Positions 1 to 8,336 of a DNA stretch of 33,021 nt are shown here, piece by piece. Below the pieces are notes generated by a model. That model was not told the DNA's origin. It saw only the letters and a program-made list of their open reading frames with translations, and made no database searches. Every line of letters starts with the position of its first letter. Position 1 is the first letter of the stretch. Location of the stretch: the NCBI GenBank assembly GCA_015056245.1, contig SVGQ01000023.1:1-33021 (forward strand), given 5' to 3'. A program made the translations under genes and the position numbers. The stretch is from Clostridiales bacterium. Lineage in GTDB: Bacteria > Bacillota > Clostridia > Christensenellales > Aristaeellaceae.

Positions 1-191
1 ATGGTCACGCCCAGTTCGTCTTCCAGAATCTCTTCCCACTTCATCATGCCCTGACGGACAGAGGAGCCGTAGGTGTCGTCGAACTTCCAGACCAGAACGT
101 GGATGTTGAACTCGGTCTTCCCTTCAGCCAGACCGGCCACACAACCCAGCGCCATGATCAGAGTCAACAGGATGGCAACGAGTTTCTTCAT
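1..191 (-). CDS. Galactose/glucose-type ABC transporter substrate-binding protein (MglB-like), N-terminal part only
   Basis: The start codon is at 191-189 behind an AAGGAGG ribosome site, and the gene runs off the left edge after 63 codons. The first 22 or so residues form a signal peptide (MKKLVAILLTLIMALG...). There is a Cys in it, but the -3 residue is Ala, so the lipobox is poor; cleavage after GLA is as likely. The mature start reads FNIHVLVWKFDDTYGSSVRQ, which matches the first beta strand and the FDDT(Y/F)xSxVR motif of MglB-type periplasmic-binding-protein-1 family members. The expected role is extracellular capture of galactose, glucose or a similar hexose for an MglAC-type importer that would lie to the left of the window. 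The family is well supported. The sugar is not, because almost all of the binding cleft is missing. Confidence 0.82.
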   Translation of the reverse strand, partial: MKKLVAILLTLIMALGCVAGLAEGKTEFNIHVLVWKFDDTYGSSVRQGMMKWEEILEDELGVT

Positions 192-205
192 TGAGGTATC
201 CTCCT

Positions 206-313
206 TCAAAATTTTCCGGTAAAACACCGGTATTTCCAAGCGGTATGCCAACCGCTCAGGGTACGAATGGAAAACACAAAGATACAGAATAGCAACTATT
301 CCATCTTTCACAA
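206..313 (-). promoter_or_regulatory. Promoter, palindrome and leader hairpins of the leftward binding-protein gene
   Basis: Read leftward, a -35 box TTGTGA (313-308), a 16-bp spacer and an extended -10 TGC-TATTCT (291-286) precede the gene at 191. The -10 lies inside a perfect palindrome, GAATAG-CAA-CTATTC on the plus strand (287-301), a possible operator. The untranslated leader contains two small perfect stem-loops, at 239-256 (AGCGGT/ACCGCT) and 216-230 (CCGGT/ACCGG). Their role is unknown. Confidence 0.55.
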
Positions 314-462
314 CCATTATTGATTTATGCAACCGTTTTCCAGCAAAATGATTATAGCAGATAAAAACCATTTTGTCTACTGTTTGTTTGTGAAAAATGT
401 GCCGTATTTGTCCATTGGGAACAAAAACGTTTTCGGTGGGAAGGGCGCAATAAGCAAAAAGC

Positions 463-492
463 AGGGACTGCAACGGTTTTGGTGCAGTCCCT
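463..492 (-). terminator. Stem-loop with U-run, leftward terminator
   Basis: AGGGACTGCA (463-472) pairs perfectly with TGCAGTCCCT (483-492) around a 10-nt loop. Read leftward it is followed by GCTTTTTGC. It would end the transcript of the decayed response-regulator gene and probably outlived that gene. Confidence 0.6.
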
Positions 493-640
493 TGGGGAAT
501 GGAATAGATGCATGCATGGTACGATCCATGATCTTGAGCGGCGCCTCAGCAGTGGACTCCTTGTACCAGAAGCTGTCCACCCCGATCTTTCAGGCATGGG
601 CGATGTGGCTTGTACTCCAGCTGGCTTGTAATAATGGTTC
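484..640 (-). pseudogene. Relic of a LuxR/NarL-type response regulator receiver domain
   Basis: Reading leftward, one frame gives SHIAHA, a TGA stop, then KIGVDSFWYKE (valine codon at 580-578), and then PLKIMDRTM. This resembles the end of the receiver domain in clostridial response regulators, where a GVDSFWYKE...PLLEVMDRTM pattern is common. There is no intact start, an internal stop is present, and the similarity ends at the hairpin at 463-492. No DNA-binding domain is present. I infer a decayed remnant of a two-component regulator. The match is from memory of the family, so confidence is moderate. I see no convincing intact gene anywhere between 192 and 870. Confidence 0.4.
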
Positions 641-792
641 TGTCCTTCAAAATGACGGATGATCGTCATCCCCTGCGGATGTGCTAACATTGCCAGCGGG
701 CGTTTGTTGCCAAGAGGATGAATTCCATGTTTTGTTCCGCTGAGTGTCGAAACAAAAGGATACCCACATACATCTGACTCCTTCTATCTCCT

Positions 793-822
793 CTGGCACA
801 CCCACCCTGCATATGCTATACT
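793..822 (+). promoter_or_regulatory. Promoter of the AraC-GH39 gene
   Basis: An extended -10, TGC-TATACT (TATACT at 817-822), with a -35-like CTGGCA (793-798) 18 bp upstream. Transcription would start near 829, about 40 nt before the ATG at 871. Confidence 0.55.
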
Positions 823-870
823 ATTTGCATCCCTTTGTCCTTTCCCAATAACACTCATCAGGAGCGCACC

Positions 871-3387
871 ATGGAATACAGACACGAGATCATCGACTTT
901 GGCGAAAGCATCCCTGTGAAATTTTTCGTTCATCAGCTGGGCTATTCAGGGCTTCATTGGCACAACAGTCTGGAGCTTCTGTTTGTGGTGTCCGGCTCGG
1001 TGAGCATCACGGTGGCGGGCCATATCCATACCCTGACGGCAGGCGATGTGATCCTGATCAACGCCAATGATCCTCATGAACTCAACGCGGATGAGTGCAT
1101 CATGGCGGCGGTGCAGATCAAGCTGACACTGTTTGACGAGCGGGTGGTGCGGCGCAGCGATCTGTATTTTGACTGCAACTCCGTCACCGATCCGGGCAAC
1201 CCGGGCCTTTTGAAACTGAAAAGAATCGTGGCTCAGTTTGTCAAAATCTACGCCGACAATGACGAAGGCCGGGCGCTGCGGGCCAAATCCCTGAGCTATT
1301 CGCTGATGGCAGAGCTGATGACCTGCTTCCGGGTGGAACGGGCACGGGATGAACAGAAGCACAACCAGCATCAGTATGAGCGCATTACCAGAATTGTCAG
1401 CTACATCAACGAGCATTGCCATGAGGAGATCTCCCTGCAACAGCTGGCAGAGCAGGAGTATCTGTCCGCGCCGTTCCTGTCCCGCTTCTTCGTGCGGATG
1501 ATGGGCATGAATTTCACCGCCTATCTGAACCAGCAGCGGCTTTCCCGGGCCATGAGCGATCTGCTGGAAAGCGACCTGACCATCGAAGAAGTCGCCAGCC
1601 AGAACGGTTTTGCCAATGCGCAGGCCTTTGTGCAGCAGTTCCGCAAGAAATACAATATGCTGCCCAGCCAGTACCGGCGGGAACACAAGGGCATGCCGCG
1701 GCTCAGCGCCAGTAGACCGGTGGACTTTAACGAATACACCATTCTGGAGACCCATCAGTTCCTTCATTCCTTTGCCGCGTTTCTTCACGAGGAACCTCAG
1801 GCGGCTGAGCAGCCCGCCGCGCTGCCGGAGATCGCCACCTATGGCGTTGCTGACGCCGCAGCAGCGGGCATATCCCTCCAGCACACATGGAAAACCTTTA
1901 CCGGCGTGGGCAGCGCCAAGGAACTGCTGCTGGCGGATGTGCAGGAAATGCTCCGGCAGTTGCAGGCAGATGTGGGTTTCCGGTATGTGAAATTCCACGG
2001 CATCCTGTCCGATGATATGCGAATGTGTCTGCCGGATCGGGAAGGACGGCTTCAATACAGTTTCGTGTATGTGGATAAGGTGCTGGACTTTTTGCAGAGC
2101 ATCGGCCTCAAGCCGCTGATCCAGTTGTCCTTCATGCCTGCCGCGCTGGCAAAGCATCCCCAGCGGCGCATCATGCAGTCCACCATGATCAATTCCGAAC
2201 CAGCGGAGCTTTCGGCTTGGTGCGATCTCACCAGAGCTTTTGTGGAGCATCTGCTTCAGCGCTATGGTGCCAGAGAGGTGGAAAGCTGGCTGTTCACTGT
2301 GTGGAATGAGCCAGATACGCCCCTGTCCCTGTTTGGGTTTGCGTCGGATGAAGAGTTCTATCAATTTTATCGTGCCACATGGCAGACCCTGCACGCCGTA
2401 CATCCCGGGCTGCGCATCGCCGGGCCGTCCACCTATTTCGATCCCATCGACAACGGCACATGGTTGAAACGCTTTACCGAGTGGTGCATCCGGCACGACT
2501 GCCTGCCGGATGATGTGCTGTTCCACTACTACGGCACCAATCTGGCTCCCAGCCAGTGGGGCAAGGAAAAGAATCTGGACTTCCCCATGAGCCGCCTGCA
2601 GCTGACCCGGGATGAGCACCTGCTGAACAAGTGCATCTCGCTGGTGCGCAACTATACCACGGAACACTATGGGGATACCAGCCGGGTGTTCCTGACGGAG
2701 TGGAACTTCTCGCCGGCGCACCGTTCCCTGTTGGGGGATACCTGCTTTCGCTCCTGTTATCTGGTCAAGAATATCCTTGAAAACATGGATCGTCTGGACG
2801 GTATGGGCTATTGGATGCTCACCGACCTGTTTGAGGAGCATCAGGTACCGGAAAGCCTGTTCCATGGCGGCATGGGTCTGTTCACCTACAACGGCATCCG
2901 CAAAGCTTCCTATTATGCTTACTGGCTGCTGGGCAAGCTGGGGGATATGCTGGTGGGCCAGGGCGACGGCTGGTTCCTGACCCGTCAGGGCGGCGAATAC
3001 CAGCTGATGCTGTACCATTACCGGCACTATTCCGACCTGTATGCCTCCGGCGAGATGTTCGATATGACAGAAACGGATCGCTACACTGCCTTCGGCCCCT
3101 ACCGGAAACGCGCATTTTCCATCGCGATCACCGGGGTGGAGGAGGGCTTGTGGCAAGCGCAGACCTACATTCTGAACCGGGAACATGGTTCTTCCTTTGA
3201 CAAATGGGTGGAGATGGGTGCCCAGCCTGTGCAGAGTCCGGAAGAATGCGACCTTTTGCGCAGTCTGTCCCGACCCATGATGCGCCGGAGCATCCTTTCA
3301 GCGCAGCATGGCGAGCTGAGGCTGGAAGCGGAACTGGAGCCGCTGGAAGTACAGCTTGTGCGTATTTGGAAGGATTGTCAGATTTGA
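871..3387 (+). CDS. AraC-family regulator fused to a GH39 glycosidase domain
   Basis: The protein has 838 residues, starting at ATG 871 behind CAGGAG. A TTG at 835 is in frame but has no ribosome site. Residues 5-90 form an AraC-type cupin sensor with the HWHNSLELLFV motif. Residues 169-273 are a complete AraC double helix-turn-helix ending in LPSQYRREHKG. From about residue 330 to the end it is a GH39 (beta-xylosidase/alpha-L-iduronidase clan) TIM barrel plus beta domain. Both expected catalytic glutamates are present: Glu480 in WNEP (acid/base) and Glu610 in LTEWN (nucleophile). There is no signal peptide, so it acts in the cytoplasm. It lies directly upstream of, and co-oriented with, the rhamnoside-type operon at 3615 and is its most likely regulator. 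The glycosidase part may still hydrolyse, or may serve as a ligand sensor; the sequence does not decide. Confidence 0.88.
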   Translation: MEYRHEIIDFGESIPVKFFVHQLGYSGLHWHNSLELLFVVSGSVSITVAGHIHTLTAGDVILINANDPHELNADECIMAAVQIKLTLFDERVVRRSDLYFDCNSVTDPGNPGLLKLKRIVAQFVKIYADNDEGRALRAKSLSYSLMAELMTCFRVERARDEQKHNQHQYERITRIVSYINEHCHEEISLQQLAEQEYLSAPFLSRFFVRMMGMNFTAYLNQQRLSRAMSDLLESDLTIEEVASQNGFANAQAFVQQFRKKYNMLPSQYRREHKGMPRLSASRPVDFNEYTILETHQFLHSFAAFLHEEPQAAEQPAALPEIATYGVADAAAAGISLQHTWKTFTGVGSAKELLLADVQEMLRQLQADVGFRYVKFHGILSDDMRMCLPDREGRLQYSFVYVDKVLDFLQSIGLKPLIQLSFMPAALAKHPQRRIMQSTMINSEPAELSAWCDLTRAFVEHLLQRYGAREVESWLFTVWNEPDTPLSLFGFASDEEFYQFYRATWQTLHAVHPGLRIAGPSTYFDPIDNGTWLKRFTEWCIRHDCLPDDVLFHYYGTNLAPSQWGKEKNLDFPMSRLQLTRDEHLLNKCISLVRNYTTEHYGDTSRVFLTEWNFSPAHRSLLGDTCFRSCYLVKNILENMDRLDGMGYWMLTDLFEEHQVPESLFHGGMGLFTYNGIRKASYYAYWLLGKLGDMLVGQGDGWFLTRQGGEYQLMLYHYRHYSDLYASGEMFDMTETDRYTAFGPYRKRAFSIAITGVEEGLWQAQTYILNREHGSSFDKWVEMGAQPVQSPEECDLLRSLSRPMMRRSILSAQHGELRLEAELEPLEVQLVRIWKDCQI

Positions 3388-3531
3388 ACCATTGATTTTT
3401 GTCCTGAATGGTGCAAATTTTCATGGATAAAAAGGACAAGATTTCATGGTTTTTGAACCGAGCATCAAAGATTTGTCATCTTTGGCGACAATCAGCGCAA
3501 AAAATGATAGTTACGTGGATAATCATACCGG

Positions 3532-3560
3532 TTTCCGCAGGACAAAATTCCTGCTACAAT
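3532..3560 (+). promoter_or_regulatory. Promoter and 18-bp palindromic operator of the sugar ABC operon
   Basis: An extended -10, TGC-TACAAT (TACAAT at 3555-3560), and a weak -35 TTTCCG (3532-3537) are 17 bp apart. The spacer is filled by a perfect palindrome, GCAGGACAAAATTCCTGC (3537-3554), with 6-bp arms. A protein bound there would block RNA polymerase. The rest of 3388-3614 is AT-rich and holds no gene. A longer-range 7-bp inverted repeat (TTGTCCT at 3399-3405, AGGACAA at 3433-3439) could be an activator site. Confidence 0.6.
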
Positions 3561-3614
3561 AGCATCATCAACAGAACCCCGTTTTGATGTTGACCAATAA
3601 GGAGGAAACCAACC

Positions 3615-4769
3615 ATGAAAAAGATCTTTGCTCTCATGCTGGCTCTGGCCCTGTGCCTGTCCATGGTGGGCGGCGCTTTTGCTGAGGAAAGCCGCGGCAC
3701 CATTATGTGGCTGAGCAACCTGTCCAGCGGCATCCAGTACGAAACCACCCGCGATTACCTGACCGCCATCTGCGAAAAGATGGGCTACAAGTTCACCATC
3801 GTTTACGGCGATATGTTTAACGATGCCGCCGGCAACCTGACCGCTGTTTCCAACGGCATGACCTCCGATGTGGTGGGCCTCATCGCCAGCCAGGACGGCG
3901 GCCTGCAGTCCATCATGGAGCAGTATCCCGAGCTGTATGTGGCGGGCTACAACACCGATATGACCTCTGTGTTCACCGCTGGCGGCGCGAACGAAGCCGT
4001 GCTGCAGAAACCGAAGTTCCTGGGCACCATCTGCGACGGTTTCCAGGATGGCGCTGACATGGGCCATCAGTACTTTGAGGTTGTGAAGGCCAAGGGCTGG
4101 ACCAAGGTTTCTGTGGTCAACTTCCCCGGCTATGCCTACCCCAACCAGACCGCTGCCGTGAACGCCTTCATGGCGGACGTGGAAGCCTACAACGCCACCG
4201 CCGAAGCTCCCATCACTGTGGTCTCCGAGCCCCTGACGCTGGAATTCCAGCCTCTGGCTGACAGCTATTTCCTGGAGAATGGTCACGACGATCTGGACGC
4301 CATCGTTGCCTTCTGCGCCGGCATCGACTTTGTGTACCCCACCATGGTCACCGCCAAGCTGAACGGCTTCTGCGATATGCGCACCCAGATCATCACCGGC
4401 GGCTTCAACAACAACGCCGACATCATCGCTGACATCGGCGAGGACAAGAACATCGCCTGGATCTGCATCTCTCCCTCCGAGGATCCTGCCTATCCCATGG
4501 TGCTGCTGGACAACGCCATCTCCGGCACCCAGTTCGCAGATTTCGCCGTGGAACGCATCGACTCCAAGCCCTACGTGATCGATTCCGTGGCTGATATCGA
4601 TGCTGCCATGAATCTTGGCATGCTGGGCAGCGGCGATGTGACCAAGGCTCAGGTCTCCGTGGACGACGTGCTGAACCTGTGCGTCCGCTTCAACGCGGAA
4701 GCCACCTACACCGGCCTCAAGGATCTGTTCGCTTCCGAGCAGGTTACCGTTGATGCGCTGCTGAAGTAA
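3615..4769 (+). CDS. Ribose-type sugar ABC transporter substrate-binding protein
   Basis: The protein has 384 residues and starts after a strong AAGGAGG site. Residues 1-23 are a signal peptide ending in GGAFA, an AxA-type site without a lipobox cysteine. The mature part (TIMWLSNLSSGIQYE..., then EVVKAKGWTKVSVVNFPGYAYP, then IITGGFNNNADIIADIG) has the two-lobed periplasmic-binding-protein fold of the RbsB/XylF class, at normal family length. It is the first gene of an operon with a tandem ATPase and two RbsC-type permeases, so it captures the substrate outside the cell. The downstream GH3 and GH78 enzymes suggest that the ligand is an oligosaccharide or glycoside containing rhamnose, not free ribose. 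That substrate is inferred from context. Confidence 0.88.
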   Translation: MKKIFALMLALALCLSMVGGAFAEESRGTIMWLSNLSSGIQYETTRDYLTAICEKMGYKFTIVYGDMFNDAAGNLTAVSNGMTSDVVGLIASQDGGLQSIMEQYPELYVAGYNTDMTSVFTAGGANEAVLQKPKFLGTICDGFQDGADMGHQYFEVVKAKGWTKVSVVNFPGYAYPNQTAAVNAFMADVEAYNATAEAPITVVSEPLTLEFQPLADSYFLENGHDDLDAIVAFCAGIDFVYPTMVTAKLNGFCDMRTQIITGGFNNNADIIADIGEDKNIAWICISPSEDPAYPMVLLDNAISGTQFADFAVERIDSKPYVIDSVADIDAAMNLGMLGSGDVTKAQVSVDDVLNLCVRFNAEATYTGLKDLFASEQVTVDALLK

Positions 4770-4790
4770 TTCCATTCCCTGACACATCAA

Positions 4791-4827
4791 GGCGTCTGCG
4801 CTGTTTTCGGGCGCAGGCGCCTTTCTT
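4791..4827 (+). terminator. Intercistronic stem-loop after the binding-protein gene
   Basis: GGCGTCTGCGC (4791-4801) pairs with GCGCAGGCGCC (4811-4821), with one G-U pair and a 9-nt loop, and is followed by TTTCTT. It lies between the binding-protein and ATPase genes with no new promoter evident. It probably acts as a partial terminator or 3' end stabiliser, so that the binding protein is made in excess. Confidence 0.65.
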
Positions 4828-4843
4828 GCAAAGGAGCATCACC

Positions 4844-6349
4844 ATGGCAAACGAAGTCATTTTTGAAGCCCGGCACATGCACAAGGCCTTTGGCCCCACC
4901 ATCGCCCTCAAGGATGTGGATTTCCAGCTGCGCCGGGGCGAGATCCGGGGGCTGGTAGGCGAGAACGGCTCGGGCAAGTCCACCATCATGTCCATTGCCT
5001 CGGGTATGCAGCCTGCCACCAGCGGCGAAATGCTGTATCTGGGCAAGGCATGGAACCCCGGCAGTATGGTGGAAAGCCAGAATGCGGGCATTTCCATGAT
5101 CCTGCAGGAGGCCAACACCATTCCCGGCGTTACCGTGGCCCAGAACCTGTTCGCCGGCAGCGAGAAGGATTTTTCCAAGCTGGGCGTGATCAACATGTTC
5201 AAGATGTACCGGGCTGCCGACGAGCTGCTGGGCAAGTTCGGCGTAGGCCACATCAAGGCCCGGGACCGCATTGACAGCCTGACCTTTGAGGACCGCAAAC
5301 TGATCGAGATCGTCCGCTGCGTCCGGGATGACACCCAGATCCTTGTGGTGGACGAAACCACCACCGCCCTTTCCCTGGAAGGCCGCGAGATCCTCTACCG
5401 GCTCATTCACCAAATGGCGGAGGAAAACAAGGCCGTGGTGTTCATCTCCCATGATATGGACGAGATTCTGGAGCAGTGTACCGACCTGACCGTGCTCCGG
5501 GACGGCGAGATCATCGGGCATTTGAACCGGCAGGAGATGGATGCCCCCGACGCGGTACAGAAGATCCGCTTCATGATGGTGGGCCGGGAGATTGGCGAGA
5601 AATACTATCGTGAGGACTACGATCCCTCCCATCAGGAGGAAGTGGCGCTGGAGCTGAAAAACATCTCCTTCGGCCCCATCCGGGATTTCTCCCTGACCCT
5701 GCATAAGGGCGAGATTGTAGGCTTTGGCGGTCTGTCCGGCTGCGGCATGCATGAAATCGGTCGCGCCGCCTATGGTCTGGAAAAGCTGGAGGCTGGTCAG
5801 GTGCTGCGGGGCGGCAAGCCCATCCGCAACTGTCTGGAAGCCATTCAGCAAGGTATTGGCTACATCTCCAAGAACCGGGATACCGAGTCCCTGATTCTGG
5901 ATGCCGCTATTGAGGACAACATCGTGCTGCCCTCCCTGACCGCCTTGCAGAAAAACGGCTTCATCAACCCCGCCAGCGAGAAAAAGATGGCCCGGGAACA
6001 GATCGACGCTTTCCGCATCAAGTGCGGCAGCGGACGGCAGTATGTGAACACCCTTTCCGGCGGCAATAAGCAGAAGGTCTCCTTTGCCAAATGGATGGCC
6101 AAAGGCAGCGAGGTGGTCATTATGGACTGCCCCACCCGCGGCGTGGATATCGGCGTGAAGCAGGCCATGTACGCCCTCATCGAGCAGATGAAGAAAGAGG
6201 GCAAAGCCATCCTGATGATCTCCGAAGAGCTCAGCGAGCTCATCGGCATGGCGGACAGGATCCTCATCATGAAGGATTTTGCCGTATCCCACGAGTTTAT
6301 CCGCTCGGCAGATCTGAAACAGACCGATATTATCGAATACATGATTTAA
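4844..6349 (+). CDS. Sugar ABC transporter tandem ATPase (RbsA/MglA class)
   Basis: The protein has 501 residues, starting at ATG 4844 seven bases after AAGGAG. An in-frame TTG at 4826 overlaps the upstream hairpin and is less likely. It is a fusion of two nucleotide-binding domains, as in RbsA, MglA and XylG. Domain 1 has Walker A GENGSGKST (residues 39-47), a degenerate signature (LTFEDRKLIEIVR), Walker B ILVVDETTTAL and the H-loop SHD. Domain 2 has the usual degenerate Walker A (GLSGCGMHE), an intact LSGGNKQK signature (404-411) and Walker B IMDCPTRGVDIG. In the latter the common catalytic Glu is Cys429. Length is normal for the class. It energises sugar import with the two permeases that follow; 12 bases separate it from the first. 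Confidence 0.93.
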   Translation: MANEVIFEARHMHKAFGPTIALKDVDFQLRRGEIRGLVGENGSGKSTIMSIASGMQPATSGEMLYLGKAWNPGSMVESQNAGISMILQEANTIPGVTVAQNLFAGSEKDFSKLGVINMFKMYRAADELLGKFGVGHIKARDRIDSLTFEDRKLIEIVRCVRDDTQILVVDETTTALSLEGREILYRLIHQMAEENKAVVFISHDMDEILEQCTDLTVLRDGEIIGHLNRQEMDAPDAVQKIRFMMVGREIGEKYYREDYDPSHQEEVALELKNISFGPIRDFSLTLHKGEIVGFGGLSGCGMHEIGRAAYGLEKLEAGQVLRGGKPIRNCLEAIQQGIGYISKNRDTESLILDAAIEDNIVLPSLTALQKNGFINPASEKKMAREQIDAFRIKCGSGRQYVNTLSGGNKQKVSFAKWMAKGSEVVIMDCPTRGVDIGVKQAMYALIEQMKKEGKAILMISEELSELIGMADRILIMKDFAVSHEFIRSADLKQTDIIEYMI

Positions 6350-6361
6350 GGAGGCAGCGGT

Positions 6362-7318
6362 ATGAATTGGCTTAAGAAGCATTCCACGCAGGTTGCTGCC
6401 TACAGCGGTCTGGCGGTCTGCATCATTTTCTTCACCATTCTCACCCCCATCTTCGGCGAGAGCATCTGGTCGGCGGAAAAGATCAAGACCCTGATGCAGA
6501 ACGTGATCGTTCTGGCGCTGATGAGCGTGGGCGCGGTATTTGTGTATTCTCTGGGCTCCATGGACATCTCCATTGGCCGTCAGGTGGGCCTGTACGCCAC
6601 GCTGGTGGTGATCATCGGCAATGCCACCGGCTCCCTGCTGTGGGGCATCCTGCTTTCGCTGGTGATCTCCGTCATCATCAGCGCCATCAACGGCGCAGCT
6701 GGCGAAGTGCTGGGCATCCATCCGGTCATTTCCTCGCTGGTGTTCCAGATGGTCATCAGCGGTGTGTCCTCCGTGATCTACAACAGCATCGGCAGCCGCA
6801 ATGTGGCACTGATGAACACCTTCGATGTGAGCCTCTTCCGCCAGACCTGGTTCATGATTCTGGCGCTGGTGGTGGAAGTGCTGGTGGTGGGCTATCTGTT
6901 CAACTTTACCAAGCTGGGCAAGAATGCCAAGGCCATCGGCGCCAACCCCACCGCTGCCCGGCAGAGCGGTATCCATCTGGTGCAGTACAAGGTGTATGCC
7001 TATATCATCATGGGCCTTTGCGTGGTGCTGGCCTCCCTGTTCCAGATGGGCTACACCGCCTCTGCCTCCGACTCCACCGGCACGGGCTTTGAAATGAACG
7101 TGATGGTGGCGCTGATCCTTGGCGGTATGCCCCTTTCCGGCGGCATGCGCTCCCGGGTGAGCTGCGCCATCGTGGGTTCCTTTACCTATGCGCTGCTGAG
7201 CGTGGGCCTGCCCATGCTGGGCGTGGCAGCCAATCAGGTATTCGTCATCAAGGCGGTACTGTTCCTGATCGTGGTTCTGCTCACCTGCCGCAAGAAAACC
7301 GGCGTACTGCCCCGCTGA
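6362..7318 (+). CDS. Sugar ABC transporter permease (RbsC class), first
   Basis: The 318-residue polytopic protein starts at ATG 6362 after AAGGAGG, which overlaps the previous stop. It has about eight to ten hydrophobic segments, the GANPTAARQSGI coupling-loop motif and the VALILGGMPLSGG motif near the end. These define the BPD_transp_2 family (RbsC, XylH, MglC, LsrC). It forms one half of the membrane channel. The adjacent second permease indicates a heterodimeric channel, unlike the single RbsC of the ribose system. Confidence 0.92.
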   Translation: MNWLKKHSTQVAAYSGLAVCIIFFTILTPIFGESIWSAEKIKTLMQNVIVLALMSVGAVFVYSLGSMDISIGRQVGLYATLVVIIGNATGSLLWGILLSLVISVIISAINGAAGEVLGIHPVISSLVFQMVISGVSSVIYNSIGSRNVALMNTFDVSLFRQTWFMILALVVEVLVVGYLFNFTKLGKNAKAIGANPTAARQSGIHLVQYKVYAYIIMGLCVVLASLFQMGYTASASDSTGTGFEMNVMVALILGGMPLSGGMRSRVSCAIVGSFTYALLSVGLPMLGVAANQVFVIKAVLFLIVVLLTCRKKTGVLPR

Positions 7319-7331
7319 GGAGGATATGAAC

Positions 7332-8336
7332 ATGAAAAAGAATCTGGTTTCGGCCCTCAAGCGTATCGGCGGTACGCTGATGCTGCCCGTGATCATGAAT
7401 CTGGCGATGATGTGGCTGTGTTACGCCAACGGCAAGATGTATTTCGGCACGGACAAGATGTGGCGCACCCTGATCGTGGATATTGCGGTGTCCATCTCCT
7501 GTGCCATGGGCATCGGCCTGCAGTTCAAAAACGGACGCTTCGACTTTTCCGGCGGCGCGATCATGCTGCTGTCCGCCATCATTGCGGGCAACATCGCCAG
7601 AAACATGGACAACAATCTGGGTTTGATGGTGGTGCTGTGCGTGGTGTGCTGCGTGGTGTTTTCGCTGCTTGTGGCGTTGTTCTACGTTTTGGCCCGGGTG
7701 CCCATCATCATTACCACCATCGGCTTTGCGCTGCTGTACGAGTCCATTACTTGCCTTGTGTTTGACGGCACCGGCATCAATATCATCTCCAATATGACGC
7801 TGCGCAAATTTGCCACCTATCCGGCAGTTATCTGGCCCTTGATCGGGGTCATCGCCCTGTATGCCATCTACAGCTACCTGACCACCTCGGGCCGTCAGGC
7901 CACGCTGCTGGCGAACAACCAGCAGTCCGCAGTGAATATCGGCATCAAGGAAAACCGGAACGTGATCGTCTCCTATGTGTTCTCCGGCCTGATCTTCGGC
8001 CTGGCAACAGTGATCTGGATCGCCAAGGCCAAGCACGACGCAGCCTATTCCTCCATGATGACCGTCGGGCAGCTGTTTTCCAACATTCTGCCGGTGTTCA
8101 TCGGCCTGATGCTGGCCCGTTTCTGCGGCGATACCATCGGCATCATCATGGGCAGCATCACCCTGTGCCTGCTGAGCTATGCCCTCAACGCGGTGTTTGC
8201 CTCCACGCTGGGCAGCGCCATCTCCAACATCTGCATGGGTTCCTTCATTCTGATCATCAACGTGGTCAACGCTCAGGGACGCAACATGCTCAAGGCCATT
8301 GGTAAGCTTTTGAAGAAGGGAGTGTCCGGCACATGA
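7332..8336 (+). CDS. Sugar ABC transporter permease (RbsC class), second
   Basis: The protein has 334 residues when started at ATG 7332, eight bases after AGGAGG. Another ATG at 7326 is in frame but only two bases from the ribosome site. It is a second BPD_transp_2 permease with a long N-terminal cytoplasmic and membrane region, the FKNGRFDFSGGAIMLLSA segment typical of this family, and a basic C-terminus. It pairs with the product of the preceding gene to form the importer channel. Its stop overlaps the next start (ATGA), so translation of the GH3 gene is coupled to it. Confidence 0.9.
   Translation: MKKNLVSALKRIGGTLMLPVIMNLAMMWLCYANGKMYFGTDKMWRTLIVDIAVSISCAMGIGLQFKNGRFDFSGGAIMLLSAIIAGNIARNMDNNLGLMVVLCVVCCVVFSLLVALFYVLARVPIIITTIGFALLYESITCLVFDGTGINIISNMTLRKFATYPAVIWPLIGVIALYAIYSYLTTSGRQATLLANNQQSAVNIGIKENRNVIVSYVFSGLIFGLATVIWIAKAKHDAAYSSMMTVGQLFSNILPVFIGLMLARFCGDTIGIIMGSITLCLLSYALNAVFASTLGSAISNICMGSFILIINVVNAQGRNMLKAIGKLLKKGVSGT

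Noticed and set aside
327..662. Rightward open frame of 111 codons in the left intergenic region
   Set aside because: It crosses the perfect hairpin at 463-492, has no ribosome site and shows no similarity; the opposite strand carries the response-regulator relic.
684..773. Leftward 29-residue frame with an AAGGAG-like site
   Set aside because: The ribosome site is good, but the peptide is not recognisable and no conserved feature supports it. It may be the start of the decayed gene, but I cannot show this.
946..3186. Leftward open frame of 746 codons opposite the AraC-GH39 gene
   Set aside because: It is the antisense of a clearly recognised protein with catalytic motifs. High GC at third positions keeps the opposite frame open; its translation is rich in His, Gly and Gln without domains.
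4787..7396. Leftward open frame of 869 codons opposite the ABC ATPase and permease genes
   Set aside because: It is an antisense shadow spanning three real genes and their ribosome sites, with low-complexity His/Gly/Asp composition.
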